This document shows positions 33,580 through 44,990 of a stretch of 64,000 nucleotides of DNA, piece after piece (the first letter of the stretch is position 1; every line of letters begins with the position of its first letter). The notes under the pieces were generated by a model. It was not told where the DNA came from and made no database searches. It saw only the letters and a program-made list of their open reading frames with translations. A program made the translations under genes and the position numbers. Origin of the DNA: Alisma plantago-aquatica (Eukaryota > Streptophyta > Magnoliopsida > Alismatales > Alismataceae); assembly GCA_963693085.1 (NCBI GenBank), contig OY856409.1, positions 1,533,714,472 to 1,533,778,471 of the forward strand. The letters are read 5' to 3'.

Positions 33580-35214
33580 ATGGGGGATGGAGTGCTCAAC
33601 AACCTCAACATTGAAGGAACACTTGTTGCTAGGCCTCCACCGTTCGACGGAACAAACTACCAATATTGGAAGAGGAGGATGCAATTCTACTTCCAAGGAA
33701 TCAACTGGGAGTTATGGAGAATGGTATCTACACCATACACACTTCCACAAGACGATTTCGCAGTATGGGATGCTAATACGGTAAAGATGGCCCAGATGAA
33801 TGCAAAGGCGGTAAGCATTTTATATTGTTCCATCTCAGTAAGTGAATTTAATAGAGTATCAAATTGTGATACCGCATATGATATTTGGCATAGATTATCT
33901 ATAACATATGAGGGTACTATTCAAGTTAAAAATTCTAAAGTTAGCTTGCTTAAAACCAAGTTTGAACATTTTCGTATGGATCCAAACGAAACTATTAGTG
34001 AAATGTATTCAAAATTTTCTACTATTGTTAATGGTTTGAGTGCTTTAGGGAAACCTGTTCTTGAGGAAGATCAGGTATCAAAAATACTTCGATCTCTTCC
34101 TCCAAAGTACAAACCAAAGGTGACAGCTATTGCAGAAGCAAACGACCTCACTCGCCTCAAAATGGAGCAGCTCATCGGAAACTTAGAAGCTCATGAGGTG
34201 GATCTAGAAGAGGAAGAAAGGAGAGAACATGAACGCCAACATGGGAAAAAGAAGGATATTGCATTCAAAGCATCAACCAAAGACACAAGTGAAGATGATA
34301 GTGAAGAGGAAACTCTTATTGTGAATGGTAAGCAATATAAAAGTTTTAAAACTAACAAAACTTCCAGTGCTTCTTCTTCCAGGTGCTTTGAATGTGGCAA
34401 GAAAGGACATATGAAAGGAGAATGTCCAAAACTCAAGAAAGGGAAGAAATCATCCTACAAAAAGAAAGAAAGAGCGTATAGAGCTGCATGGGATGATTCA
34501 AGTGACGATAGCGATAGTGCAAAAGAAGACGTAGAGTGTTTCATTGCTACTACAAATGAAGATGAAGAAGAGGTAAGTCTTTATGATCTACCAAAAGAGG
34601 ATTTAATTGCAAGTCTTCAAGATACTCATGAAAAATACATTGAATGCGAGAAAAAACTTAAGAAATCAAATAAAGATTGAAATGCTAAAATTCTTGCTCT
34701 CTTATCTGAAAATGAAAATCTCAAAAAGGAAAATGAAGAGTATGATCTTAAATTAAAATCGGTGGAAGCTGATTGTAATCTTCTTTCCTTAGAAAAGTTA
34801 AAATTGCAAAACCAAGTGAATGATCTTCAGAAACAACCTATTGTATGTTCACATTTAGATTATGATAAGGTTGTTAAAGAAAGAAATACCCTAGTATCCA
34901 ATTTAGATCAAGCAAAGAAAGATATTGCTAGGTTGCAAAGAAATGAAAATGAGTTAGGAGGAAATAACCTACTTGACAATATTCTGAAAATTTCCTCTAG
35001 TTACAATGGAAGGAAGGGATTAGGATATGATCCAAGAAGAAATAAACCCAAAAGAGCATCCAAGACTATATTTGTACCTAGGAACACAATTCCTAGAAAT
35101 AGAAATGAAATTGATGCTATTAGTTGCCATTATTGCATGCGTCTTGGACATTATTCATTTTCATGCTCTTTTAAGAAAAAGAAAGATGAGTTAGCTTGGA
35201 TTCCTAAAACTTAG
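33580..35214 (+). CDS. Copia-type Gag with one in-frame TGA
   Basis: Starts at ATG 33,580 (MGDGVLNNLNIEG), 36 bp after the primer-binding site. The N-terminal block RPPPFDGTNYQYWKRRM is followed by a UBN2-type gag domain (about residues 75-215: AYDIWHRLSITYEG, MDPNETISEMYSKFS, KILRSLPPKYKPKVTAI). A first CCHC knuckle CFECGKKGHMKGEC is at residues 269-282, followed by basic and acidic stretches. TGA at 34,678-34,680 ends a 366-residue protein, but the same frame continues as a coiled-coil-like region and a second knuckle CHYCMRLGHYSFSC (from 35,125), ending WIPKT at TAG 35,212. The TGA fits a CGA Arg with C-to-T change. Gag forms the particle that packages RNA; whether the 366-residue form functions is unknown. 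Confidence 0.92.
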
Positions 35215-36582
35215 AAGCTTCAAAATTAATTAGTTGAGATTTGACCTAAACTGACTTCTGATATCATAATGTCTTATCTCAACATCATCGAGCTATAATT
35301 TGCATAACCTCTTTTATTTGAAGTTGATTAAGATTTCTGCATATTTTCCAGAAACATGGTCGGTCGAGCAGTTGTCGACCGAGTAAGTGTCGGTCGAGCA
35401 ATTGTCGACCGAGCATGTCACTGTTTTCAGAATGTTGTAAAATTGCTGAATTCTTATAAAATTGATCACAATTGTTATCTATTTGTGTTTAATGACTGTA
35501 CAATAAAACATAAGCTATGGAAATCATCTTTGAAAGATTATGTGAAATTAAACTAAAATTATGCTTAGCTTAAAGAATATTTCTACATGCTTTTATTGTT
35601 CTATCATTACATAAGCAAGCAAAATGACTTATTGGTGATTTATATCTTAGAAGTGCTTGCAAAGAGTACAATGTTTTCAGTTGAAATCTTTAAAAGATCT
35701 GAAATATTCATTATGCTTTCATGCTTAGTATCATGCATCAAAATTGATATGAATGCTTAATTGGAAATCTGCAATTTTTGCCTCTTGGTTAAAAACTTAG
35801 CCAAGGGGCGCTATGGTCGTTGTCAAGGGCGACCTAAAATAAGCTTTGACAAAATGCTTATTTGGACATAATTTTATTGTACTTAATCTTAGCATACTTT
35901 TAATAAAGGTCAAAATCAAAATCTAAAATTATTTGTGACCTTAAAAGCCTTAAATTGCTTAAATTGTAAGATTAAGGGGGAGCTTATAAAAACAAATTTG
36001 TTTTAATTGATTAAAAAGTTTACAAAAACATTGTAACCATAATTTGAGTTTGCTATGATCTTCATATATTCTGATCTTAAAGGACTCTCATTTCATTTTG
36101 GGGCTTAACATCCCTTGCAAAATGGATGAGAAATCAATATGTATTATGAGCTTAAGGGAATCTCATATCATTTTCAGGGCTTAACATCTCTTGTTAAATG
36201 GGTGAGAAATCAATATACATATGCCATGAATCTAACATGATCTCATATCATTTCAAGGCTTAACATCCTTTGCAAATGATTGAGAAATAAATTGTGGCTA
36301 AATTAGACAAAAATGACATAAATCCCTGTTTCTAATAGGATATGTAATTAAGGGGGAGCTTAATATAAAATTAAGGGGGAGACGAAATAAAATGTTCATA
36401 TTGGGTATCTTTTTGAAATGACAAAGGGGGAGAAAGAATATAATATAAAATCAAAAATATAAATATAAATGAGTTTCATCTTCTTGTAAAAACAAGAATG
36501 GCTAAAAAAGGTAATCTTCAGGTATGAAACTCACATATTTTATATTTCCTTATTTCATATTTAGGAAATGTTTGTCATCTTC
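35215..36582 (+). other. Non-coding internal tail of the gag-only element
   Basis: About 1.4 kb between gag and the polypurine tract with no protease, integrase or RT homology. It contains a GGTCGAGCAGTTGTCGACCGAG pair at 35,360-35,412 like the U3 motif, and similar words (ATTTCA..GGGCTTAACATC) repeated near 36,095, 36,165 and 36,245. Confidence 0.8.
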
Positions 36583-36596
36583 AAAAAGGGGGAGAT
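35972..36596 (+). repeat. Serial polypurine tracts
   Basis: AAGGGGGAG occurs at about 35,974, 36,350, 36,372, 36,424 and finally 36,587. The last, AAAAAGGGGGAGAT at 36,583-36,596, abuts the 3' LTR and is the expected plus-strand primer. Extra upstream tracts are familiar in the SIRE lineage of copia elements. Confidence 0.85.
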
Positions 36597-38016
36597 TGTT
36601 GGATAAATTGGATATTATGATAAATCCCTTTGTTTCGATGATGACAAACATTTCATTCTTATTAATCTAACGAGCTACTTGAGTGTACAGGATTAAGGTG
36701 GATGACAAAGCAACTAGGGAAAATCCAAGGAGCCTACATATTTATATTTCCATGCAATGTAATCACTGTTGTAACAACATGTACAAAAATATAATGTACA
36801 AGTACTTAGATTGCATGTAAATCAAGCGTTGGATCTTCCTAGCTAATCACCACACTTAGATAGATCATCCCCTTCAAATAGGATCACATGTGCACAATCA
36901 TACACATGCTTAGTGGTTAATTAAAAGATTGAAAACAGAGTCAATCTCGGTCGACCACACTCCTCGACCGAGACACTCTCGGTCGACAAACTTCTCGACC
37001 GAGATTGACTCAAGTAGCCGTTAGACACAGCTGACAAGGTAGTTAGCAGTTGCAAATGAACGTTGATCCAGAGAGCCTGTCGGTCGAAAAAACTTCGACC
37101 GAGTAGGTATCTCGGTCGACAATTTGTCGACCGAGATGGTCTCTGACAGCAACTGCAGAATAAAGCAACTAGCCGTTACTAATGCACCTAACTTATACCT
37201 AACGGCTAGTTAAGCACTTAGAACCCCCTAGAAATTGTCTAGAACGTCCTTAAGCATCCATAGGCCATTCCTATAAATAGGACAAGCCTTAGGACACTAA
37301 GAGACACTCACATACTCAATTGTGCAATCCTTGAGCTTACACTACATTGGCAATCTGTTTAGAGCAATAGTGCAATTCCCACACTTGTTATTCATTCCTA
37401 TTGCTCCCATTTCGTGTCCTATAGGCTAGTATCTCCTATCCAATACAATCACATTGTCATATACATTGGTTAGGAGATCTACACGCTTGATATAGGCAAA
37501 TCAAGCCTTGGGCTTAAAGGATAAGTTGTAATTTCTATTTTCTCTCTTATTCCTTTGTATCTTTTGTACTCTCCTTGCTACTCCTAGGGTTGGAGGCTGC
37601 GGATTGGAGAGGGTTGACTTCTCAGGTGGAGAAGGGGACTTCAAGCTACTTCAAGAAGGCTATCGCACGGGAAGCTACTTCAGAAGGCTGGTGCAACGGG
37701 TGTTGGTGCATCTACTTCAAGGGAAGGCTGCTTCAAGGTTGGGCGATTACTTCTAGGTGAAGGCTGCTTGAAGGGTTTGGGAAAAGAAATTGTATTTTAT
37801 GTAAAGTCCTTGCGAGGTAATAAAATAGATTTCTTTTCAAATCACGGTTGGGTAAGCAACCGGGTAGTGGACTGACTACCTTAGTATTTTGCTAAGGCTA
37901 GGAACCACTCTAAACCCTTGTGTCTCCTTGTCCAATATTTTCTTTGTGGTTGCTTGAGTTAATTAATTATTAAAATATCTATAAAACTCTATTCACCCCC
38001 CCTCTAGTAGTTTTCA
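36597..38016 (+). repeat. 3' LTR
   Basis: 1,420 bp, colinear with the 5' LTR at a constant offset of 4,488. Differences I see include GTGCAGG/GTACAGG, CTTGTAC/CATGTAC, GACAAAA/GAAAAAA, CTCAGTC/CTCGGTC, CTAACAG/CTGACAG and TCCTGG/TCACGG. Confidence 0.97.
36938..37138. repeat. TCGGTCGA/TCGACCGA hairpin array in 3' LTR
   Basis: Same array as at 32,450-32,650. One arm is broken (GGTCGAAAAAAC) and another is closer to consensus (ATCTCGGTCGAC), so both LTRs have mutated in it independently. Confidence 0.9.
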
Positions 38017-38021
38017 CCTTC
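38017..38021. repeat. Target-site duplication (right), CCTTC
   Basis: Matches the left copy at 32,104-32,108 exactly. Confidence 0.95.
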
Positions 38022-38184
38022 TACCTCCATATGTGGTTTGGATTTGACAAATTAAAATGGTTTTAAAAAAGATGTATCTCACTAATATTGGAGAACAAAG
38101 ATGATGACTATGTTGATTTCAAACAAGGAAAATAGGGTTTTGAGATCAAAATGAAAGGAGGGTGATGGAAGACTAAAATATTAG

Positions 38185-39594
38185 CACTACAACAAAATAT
38201 GCAACTAGCCCACAATATAAAAGAGATCATTTCTTTCCTACACCTAGAGAGCTCTTCGTCATGATATAGTATAGAAATATCAAAGCAATTCACGGAGTCA
38301 TGAAAGAAGGTTTGTGAGAATTAATAAAGTGTAAGCCAATATTCTTTAATACATTAATTAATAATGACATGTTACAGACCTACAAGTTTATATGATAGAA
38401 ATTACATTTTAACAAATATAATAGTATTCCAATGCTCAGAATAATATATCTATTCCCAAATAATGATTATGATGATAAGAGGAAACATCTCCATATCCCA
38501 AAATAATGACATCAAACATCATAATAGACATAAAAAGAATATATCAATCAAAGGAGAACCACCCCAGTTTTATCATCCTCATTTCATCAAGAACCAGCTA
38601 GGTTCAGATCATGGAAAGCTACATACATCGTTATCCATCCAACATTATATCCTAGAATGGTCGATCAGAGGATGTACTTGTTATAGACTCGATCAACGGA
38701 TGTACATGTTAGAGACCCAATCAGGGCTCAATGTCGATCAGAGGATGGATGTCTTCTCACACTTCACTGGCCACTGCACTGACGGAGATTACGAAGAGAT
38801 GCCTCCATAGAGGACAGAGAATAGGCAGAGAGGCTGCTAGCCACAAGAGCCACTATCTCGACGACCACGGCTACAGCGGTGAAGGGGAGACCTATCAGCA
38901 GCAAGGGAAGATAAGTATTGACCCTCCCTCAGACATGTTGAAGATTTATTGATGGAAGATGCGAAACGGGAACCTGGCTATGACCAATTGGTTGTTTTGG
39001 ACAGACAAGACGGCCGCCTAACTAAAATTAGGCGAGTGTTAGTGCTGGTGCAGCTGAGGTGATGAAGCGGCGCAAGATGGATGTCCACCTGATGCTGATG
39101 AAGCGGCACGAGATGGTGTCCGGATGTCACTCGGATGGCCGCCTGGCTAGTGTGGGACACCCGTCTGGAGGGGAAGGGTAGTGATGCGGCAAGAAGATTG
39201 ACAGGAAGTGATGTTGGCTAACGAGAAGCAAGGGCGATGAAGGGAACCAATTTCGGCGGCCAGGCGGATGGAGGGGAACAACCGCGACCTTCTCTAAACC
39301 GCAATGACACAGAAGGAAACTGGCGGGAGCAGATTAGGCTTTAGCGTGGAAAAGACTGAAATTTTGGAATAAGTTAAGAGGGAAATGATGCACCGTTCCC
39401 TCAACAGTAATTGTGAGGGTTAAAAAAATCAATGCCCTATTTTTGAGGCATCATCCATCATAGGAAATGTATTGGTACAGTTGAGGGACATTATCCCGTC
39501 ATTGAGGGAGTATCCCTCAAAAATAGTCCCTTTTTGTCATGGCAATTTGATCCCTCACAAAAGTCCCTAAATAATGACCCAATTTTTTGTAGTG
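38185..39594 (-). mobile_element. Putative non-autonomous CACTA-like transposon
   Basis: The right end is AATTTTTTGTAGTG, complement CACTACAAAAAATT, a typical CACTA terminus. Inside it are repeated subterminal words (GAGGGA, TCCCTCA, GGGACTATTTTTGAGGGA) between 39,400 and 39,590. The left end CACTACAACAAAATATG at 38,185 is a weaker match. Between them 38,650-39,330 is clearly GC-richer than its surroundings and could be an old first exon or promoter on minus. Flanking trinucleotides (TAG and AGG) do not match, so the left end may be elsewhere. The minus open frame at 38,978-39,160 is unrecognised. Confidence 0.5.
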
Positions 39595-41640
39595 AGGGTC
39601 ATTAGAGTTTCTTTTCGAATATGTGTCATGCACTTATTATTTAACCAAGGTATAATCGTATTAATATATATAGGCATTTTAGTGTAACATTAAAATTCTA
39701 CTTCAATTAATTACCCATGCTTGTATGTATGGTATTCCTTCACTTATACTTATTAATCAAGTTTCTATTAGATGATATTGAAGTTAATAGTTTTATTTAT
39801 TTGTTTTTCTATACATATATATAATTCTTATAGTTTTGTTACCTATTTATGCATTCTCTATTACTATATATAGAGTTTCACCATATTACCCTGGCATCTT
39901 ATAAATATATCATATGTTAATAACACAATATTAGGGTCACCTAATATGGATCTTTTATTGGATCAATAGTTTCCTGCTCCTAATATTAATTATATATAGC
40001 ATATATTCTAATATATTTATCATTTTAAGATACCATTGATCTATTATTATTTTTCCATTGAGTTTTCATATAGTTTTCTAGAGCATTGAAAATTTTTGAT
40101 GTCTTAGCAATGTAGGAATTTAACATTTATGATTTAAAAAATGTTTATGGCTTTAAATAACCAACTATAATAGAGATTAATAATAAAATATTCTCAAAAA
40201 AACCAAAACAATAGATGCATTGGTCAAAAGTTTACTACACCAAAATACCTAAAAGCACAATGTAAAAACTGTCTATTAGGCCAGAAAGGTAAATCCACAC
40301 GTAGAAGATTGGTTAATCTCCTACTCAAGCCAGTCACATTATCCTGTGAAAATGTCCTAGTTGAGTGTGATCAAAGAAAATGGTGGTGAGGAACCACTTC
40401 CTTTTATGATGATGAGTTGAATGGAACATTTTATAGAGGTTAGAAGGTGGCCACAATGGTGACATCAATTCTTCATAAAAACTAAGGAAACGTAAAATCA
40501 AGTTGAGGATAAACAAAGGGATTCATTTCCTATAATGAAGAAGGGATTCATTATCAGGTCCAACCAATGGAAAAACTTATAAAAGAAAAGAGAAGTAGGG
40601 AGGAGCTTGGAACGTGGCAGTTAGATAGAATAGTTTGTGATGAAATTTAGATTTGGTGAAGTACCTTAGGAAATAACTAGAACATTATTGAAGAAGCGTG
40701 GCCCACTCCCCTTGAAGCTTTGCATCCATTTCCTACAAATTGAGTTTGCTTCTAATTTTATTCCAATGCATATCCATCAACATGATATAGCTCAAGTTCA
40801 GGGAAGCTCTTAGGGGAAAGCCATATGAGAATGATACCAATGTTGAGTTTGTAGAGGCCCTTGGATGGTTTGGCTAAGGGAGTTGGAGGATGGTTGTGTA
40901 GATTGTGTGAGTGGTGAAAGGGTTTCCCTATGTTGCAAGGTGGGTTGGCTAGGGATTCTTGTGGGTGAAGGATGTAATTGAGGGTTGAAAAAGATTATTT
41001 ACCCTCAATGTAGCCATTCCAATTCTCACTTAAAAAAATTTCCCATTCAAATAAAACCCAAACAATATCAAATTTAATCATATGCCTATTTGTAATCTAG
41101 ATAATTGTCGGGGTTTTATTTTCATTTTACATGATTGCAAATCTAAAATTAAATCATGAAAATCAAACTAATTACATCTTTAGTTTTATACCTTATATAA
41201 GAAAAAATTTAATACATGATATTCACCCTGAGTTTAGTATGATGGCCTCTCAGTAATAGGGTAAAAGGAAAATCTTGTAGTCTAAGTAAGTTAACTCTAT
41301 TTGTTATTTGTTTCTTCATTATCTCTATATATTCATATTTGTTTCCTTCTATGGGGACACACTGGACAAAAAAAACAACTTCTTTATACATTACGCATTA
41401 CCTTCATAGATTCAATTTGTTTACTTCTTTGGGGCACACTAGACAAAAAAAAGCATATATGAATCTAGAATACCCTAATCCCCTTTGTCCTTTCTTTTTC
41501 CAAGTATGGAACTAAATTAGTTGATCCTACATACTTTTTTGGGACTTTTTGAAAGATTTTGGTAGACAATTTCCAATCTTACTCCACAAATTTCTCACTT
41601 TTGTAGTAGAAAACAAGTATAAAGTTTATTGTGTAATATC
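39595..41640. other. AT-rich stretch without recognisable genes
   Basis: No open frame of note. Two related words, TTTGTTTCCTTCTATGGGGA and TTTGTTTACTTCTTTGGGGC, lie at 41,338 and 41,417, each followed by ACACTGGACAAAAAAA or ACACTAGACAAAAAAA. Confidence 0.55.
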
Positions 41641-41869
41641 TCTTTTAGCACCCTGTATGAGTATGTTATGAATTAGTGTATTATGATAATATCCCTTGAT
41701 TGTTGTAGTATCAAAATTTTGGATACATAATTTGATTCATATATGGTAACTTGGCTTATAATGTTGCACTATAATTGGTCATGTCACTACTCTTGTTTTT
41801 TTTTTTGCATTTGGATTGGTTGTCACCAATCATCTTGGGAATTGACATGAAATTCTGTGAAGAATCACT

Positions 41870-43640
41870 ATTTTCAACTCCATCTCATAAAGAGATATAG
41901 AGGGGACTTAAAGATTGAATTTAAAGTGAAAGATAAAGATGAAACAGAATATAGAGAATCAATAGAGATGGGAGTGATATAATGTGAGTGTAAAACCTCG
42001 TCTATTGAGTAACCACATGGTAATCATGTATGAAACCAAAAGTCATTCAATCGTAATTAGTATATGCCATAAATATGAAGGGACCACCATTGCAATAATG
42101 AGATTCACACACATGGTATAAAAAACATGTCATGCATCATTATTACAAAAAAATATAATTACATATTAATTAGGAAATATACATACAAGTACATGAATAT
42201 GATCTATGTGTATCATATTCTAAAATGATGTCAATACATGAGTCAAACAATGACAATACCCCTGAAACATATGCAAAAGACACATTAATTTCATTTATCT
42301 ATCTCCCTCATTATTTGTATCCTCTTTCTAACATTTCCTATCTATATTTATGTTTATCTCTTTGCATTCATCATTAATTTATCTCTATCATTAATTTATC
42401 TCTTAGAGATTGATGGGTGTAAACTCTAAAAAATATTGGAGGTCAAGTTTCTTACTAGTTTCGTACCATTTTTTCAATGTAAGTTAGGAAGTTGAGTTCC
42501 TAGTTTTTTTTAGACTTCCCAAAATATAAATAGGGTATTATTTTGTACTATTACAAGACATCATTGGTGAAACACTGCCCTCTATCCGGACGGCTCAAGA
42601 AATTTTTTTGAGTCACTTACTGCCTCCAACATTATCATCCCTGCCTGTAGATGAGAAACAACATCATCCTAGTGTGTGTTGTGTATCATCAACAACACTG
42701 AATTGACTTTACACCTAGAATTCGACGATACGCACACACATCAAACTTGACAAGAGATTAGTCTCCACAGAATTTCTATTGGTATAAAGAAAAGGAGAAA
42801 GGTTAGTATTATGCATTTCTTAATCATCCTTCGATCTTTTTTTTGCTATAGAAAGAAAAACCCATCATATCTACTATTTTTTATAAGTACCACATATTCT
42901 CTAGTTTAAACATTATTTATCTTGCCAAAAATCTTAAATGAATGTGATTCATAAGAATTCAACCAAGTTGGAACTCTTTTCACTGTTTAAATTCTTTCTA
43001 GTGATTAGGAAATAGATTTAGACCTGATAATTGTTTTGTATATGTTAAAGTGGTACATTCAAGTTTATATATAACTAATTAAATAAAACTCGGAGAAGAT
43101 TTCAACGCATAAGTATTCCATATTATTTCACATATTCAAAATGATACATTCAAAATTTTATTTTCTATTTTTAATTTTGAGATCATATTTGCATATTATG
43201 AAAAATGAGTTACATGGAACTCAAGCCCCATCTAAACTCAAATTTTAGACCAACTTAATTTCAGTTCCTAGAATATGAGTTATGCATAAGTCTTTTCCCA
43301 ATCTATCCATATCCCCTCTTTCAGTTTATAGGAAATCTTAACAAAAACTACTATCACTAACAAAAGAGTGCACGTCATATGAGTGCGTACAAGGTTATTG
43401 AAGGGTTGTGTAAGACTTTTTATAAAAGTACCTCACCACCAAACCATATTACCCATGTATACCCATGATTGTCTCCAATCTATAGTGTGTTGCTTTATGA
43501 ATGGTGGGTGTAGTCTCAATGTTATTTTTAAACCCTAAAATTTGTCAATGATGAGAAATACTAGATTTCAATTTGGACATTATCAATTAGAGTTGCATCT
43601 AGCAATGTAAGTTTATTTACAAATAGGAACAAAGTAACTT
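41870..43640. repeat. Diverged repeat family C, copy 1
   Basis: Contains in order GAAACCAAAAGTCATTCA, a TATA-like ATATAAATAG (42,524), CATTATTTATCTTGCC, ATTCATAAGAATTCAACC, CCCATGATTGTCTCC and CTCAATGTTATTTTTAAACCC. Each block recurs in diverged form further right. It looks like an old LTR or other element, but I cannot name it. Confidence 0.5.
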
Positions 43641-43839
43641 CGAGATTGGATTATTTGGAAAGCGAAATTATAATATAACACGAGTTATAAATATGTATGA
43701 ACTAATTAACATCTTTTATAACTTTTAAATCATAATATAAATGGATATAATTATTGGTATACATTATTTTTGAATCTTAAATAAAAAATGAAAACGCACC
43801 GTAAATGGTATGTCCAAGTTGCTTCATAGTCGGACAAGA

Positions 43840-43840
<1 letters not shown>

Positions 43841-43891
<51 letters not shown>

Positions 43892-43892
43892 G
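43841..43892. repeat. (CA)n(TA)n microsatellite
   Basis: A CA run of about 17 units passes directly into a TA run of about 8 units. It creates a meaningless open frame (43,810-43,992). Confidence 0.97.
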
Positions 43893-44159
43893 CTTGTTAA
43901 GGCAAAAAAATCTAGAAATTATATTCTTAATTCCCTTCTTGCATTTATTCCAAATAATCTCTAGTGGGCTATTGAATGGTAAGTGTGCCTAGTTTCTCAT
44001 AAGTGGTAACCATAAGTAGAAAAAATTCCCCAAGAACTCTATTCTTTCCTGAATTTTAAAGTTTGATGTTATTTAAAAGACAACAAATACTTTCTTCTTC
44101 TTAATCAATGTGCCTATATATTCACAAAGTGTAACTATAAATTATTAAGTTTCATTATC

Positions 44160-44990
44160 AAATCACCTTATATAGGAGAGAGAAAGGGGAAGAGAGAGGG
44201 ATATAAATGTATATAGACTAAGAGGGGAATAATTTTCTTATAATATAGAATCAAAGGAAAAGATAAATATGTAAATGAATAAAGAGAGACGAAGAGAAAA
44301 GGGATAATAAAAGTGAGTGTAAACCCCCAAGTATGATATGTAACTACCATAATGGGAAACATGGATGAAACCCAAAGTCATTGAGTTACACTTGTTGTGT
44401 ACACTCAATAGGAAATATCTATAGTTGTAATGATAAGAAGACATCCACATGGTACAAAACAAAATATCTCATTCTTTATTCTTATGAATGTATTCATGAA
44501 GCATCTTGATTTAGGTGAAGCATCTATGTGCTCATATGTAGGATCTATGTATATATGCTTTCTATATTAGAATAATGCATGAATCGTTTGACCAAAATAA
44601 TGGTATGTTGAATAAGAAAGTCACACCCAAGATTTTATCCTCTCTCTCCCTCTTTCTATATCTTCCTATTTATTTTCATTTATCATATCTTCAAAATTAT
44701 TTTCATCTTTGTATCTTTCTTTTAATTACTTCCTAGTCTTTCACCTCTTTGTCCATCTCCCTCTTTCCCTTTCTAGGGATACTCACAAAGAAGATGTTGC
44801 TAATACATAAGTGCATATCCTAGCAGAATGATGGGGTTAGTGGCGTGTTATGCAACACTTTTTAAAGAGTACTTGTTAAAGAGTTACCCCTCTAATACAC
44901 CATATATATTTAATGTCTCTCCATGATTTTTTTCAGCTTTGTTTCTTTATAAATGACATGTTGTCTCAAAGTTATGTTTAAATGCTTAAA
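44160..44990. repeat. Diverged repeat family C, copy 2
   Basis: GAAACCCAAAGTCATTGAG, TCTCTCCCTCTTTCTATATC, CTCTCCATGATTTTTTTCAG and CTCAAAGTTATGTTTAAATGC align in order with blocks of copy 1 near 42,030, 42,300, 43,460 and 43,510. Confidence 0.5.

Larger units (their letters stand above)
32109..38016 (+). mobile_element. Complete non-autonomous copia-type LTR retrotransposon (gag only)
   Basis: A 5.9 kb element with two 1,420 bp LTRs (32,109-33,528 and 36,597-38,016), both TGTTGG...TTTTCA, flanked by CCTTC. The internal region (3,068 bp) has an initiator-Met primer-binding site, a gag gene and a long non-coding tail ending in a polypurine tract. Protease, integrase, RT and RNase H are absent. 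By eye I count about 13 substitutions and no indels between the LTRs, so the insertion is recent. The gag type (UBN2 domain, two CCHC knuckles) and the run of GGGGGAG tracts suggest a SIRE/Maximus-type copia origin, by inference. Gag-only LTR elements are known as TR-GAG. Confidence 0.95.

Noticed and set aside
33530..33784. 84-codon plus-strand frame at the start of the gag-only interior
   Set aside because: It overlaps the true gag frame, which carries the recognisable domains.
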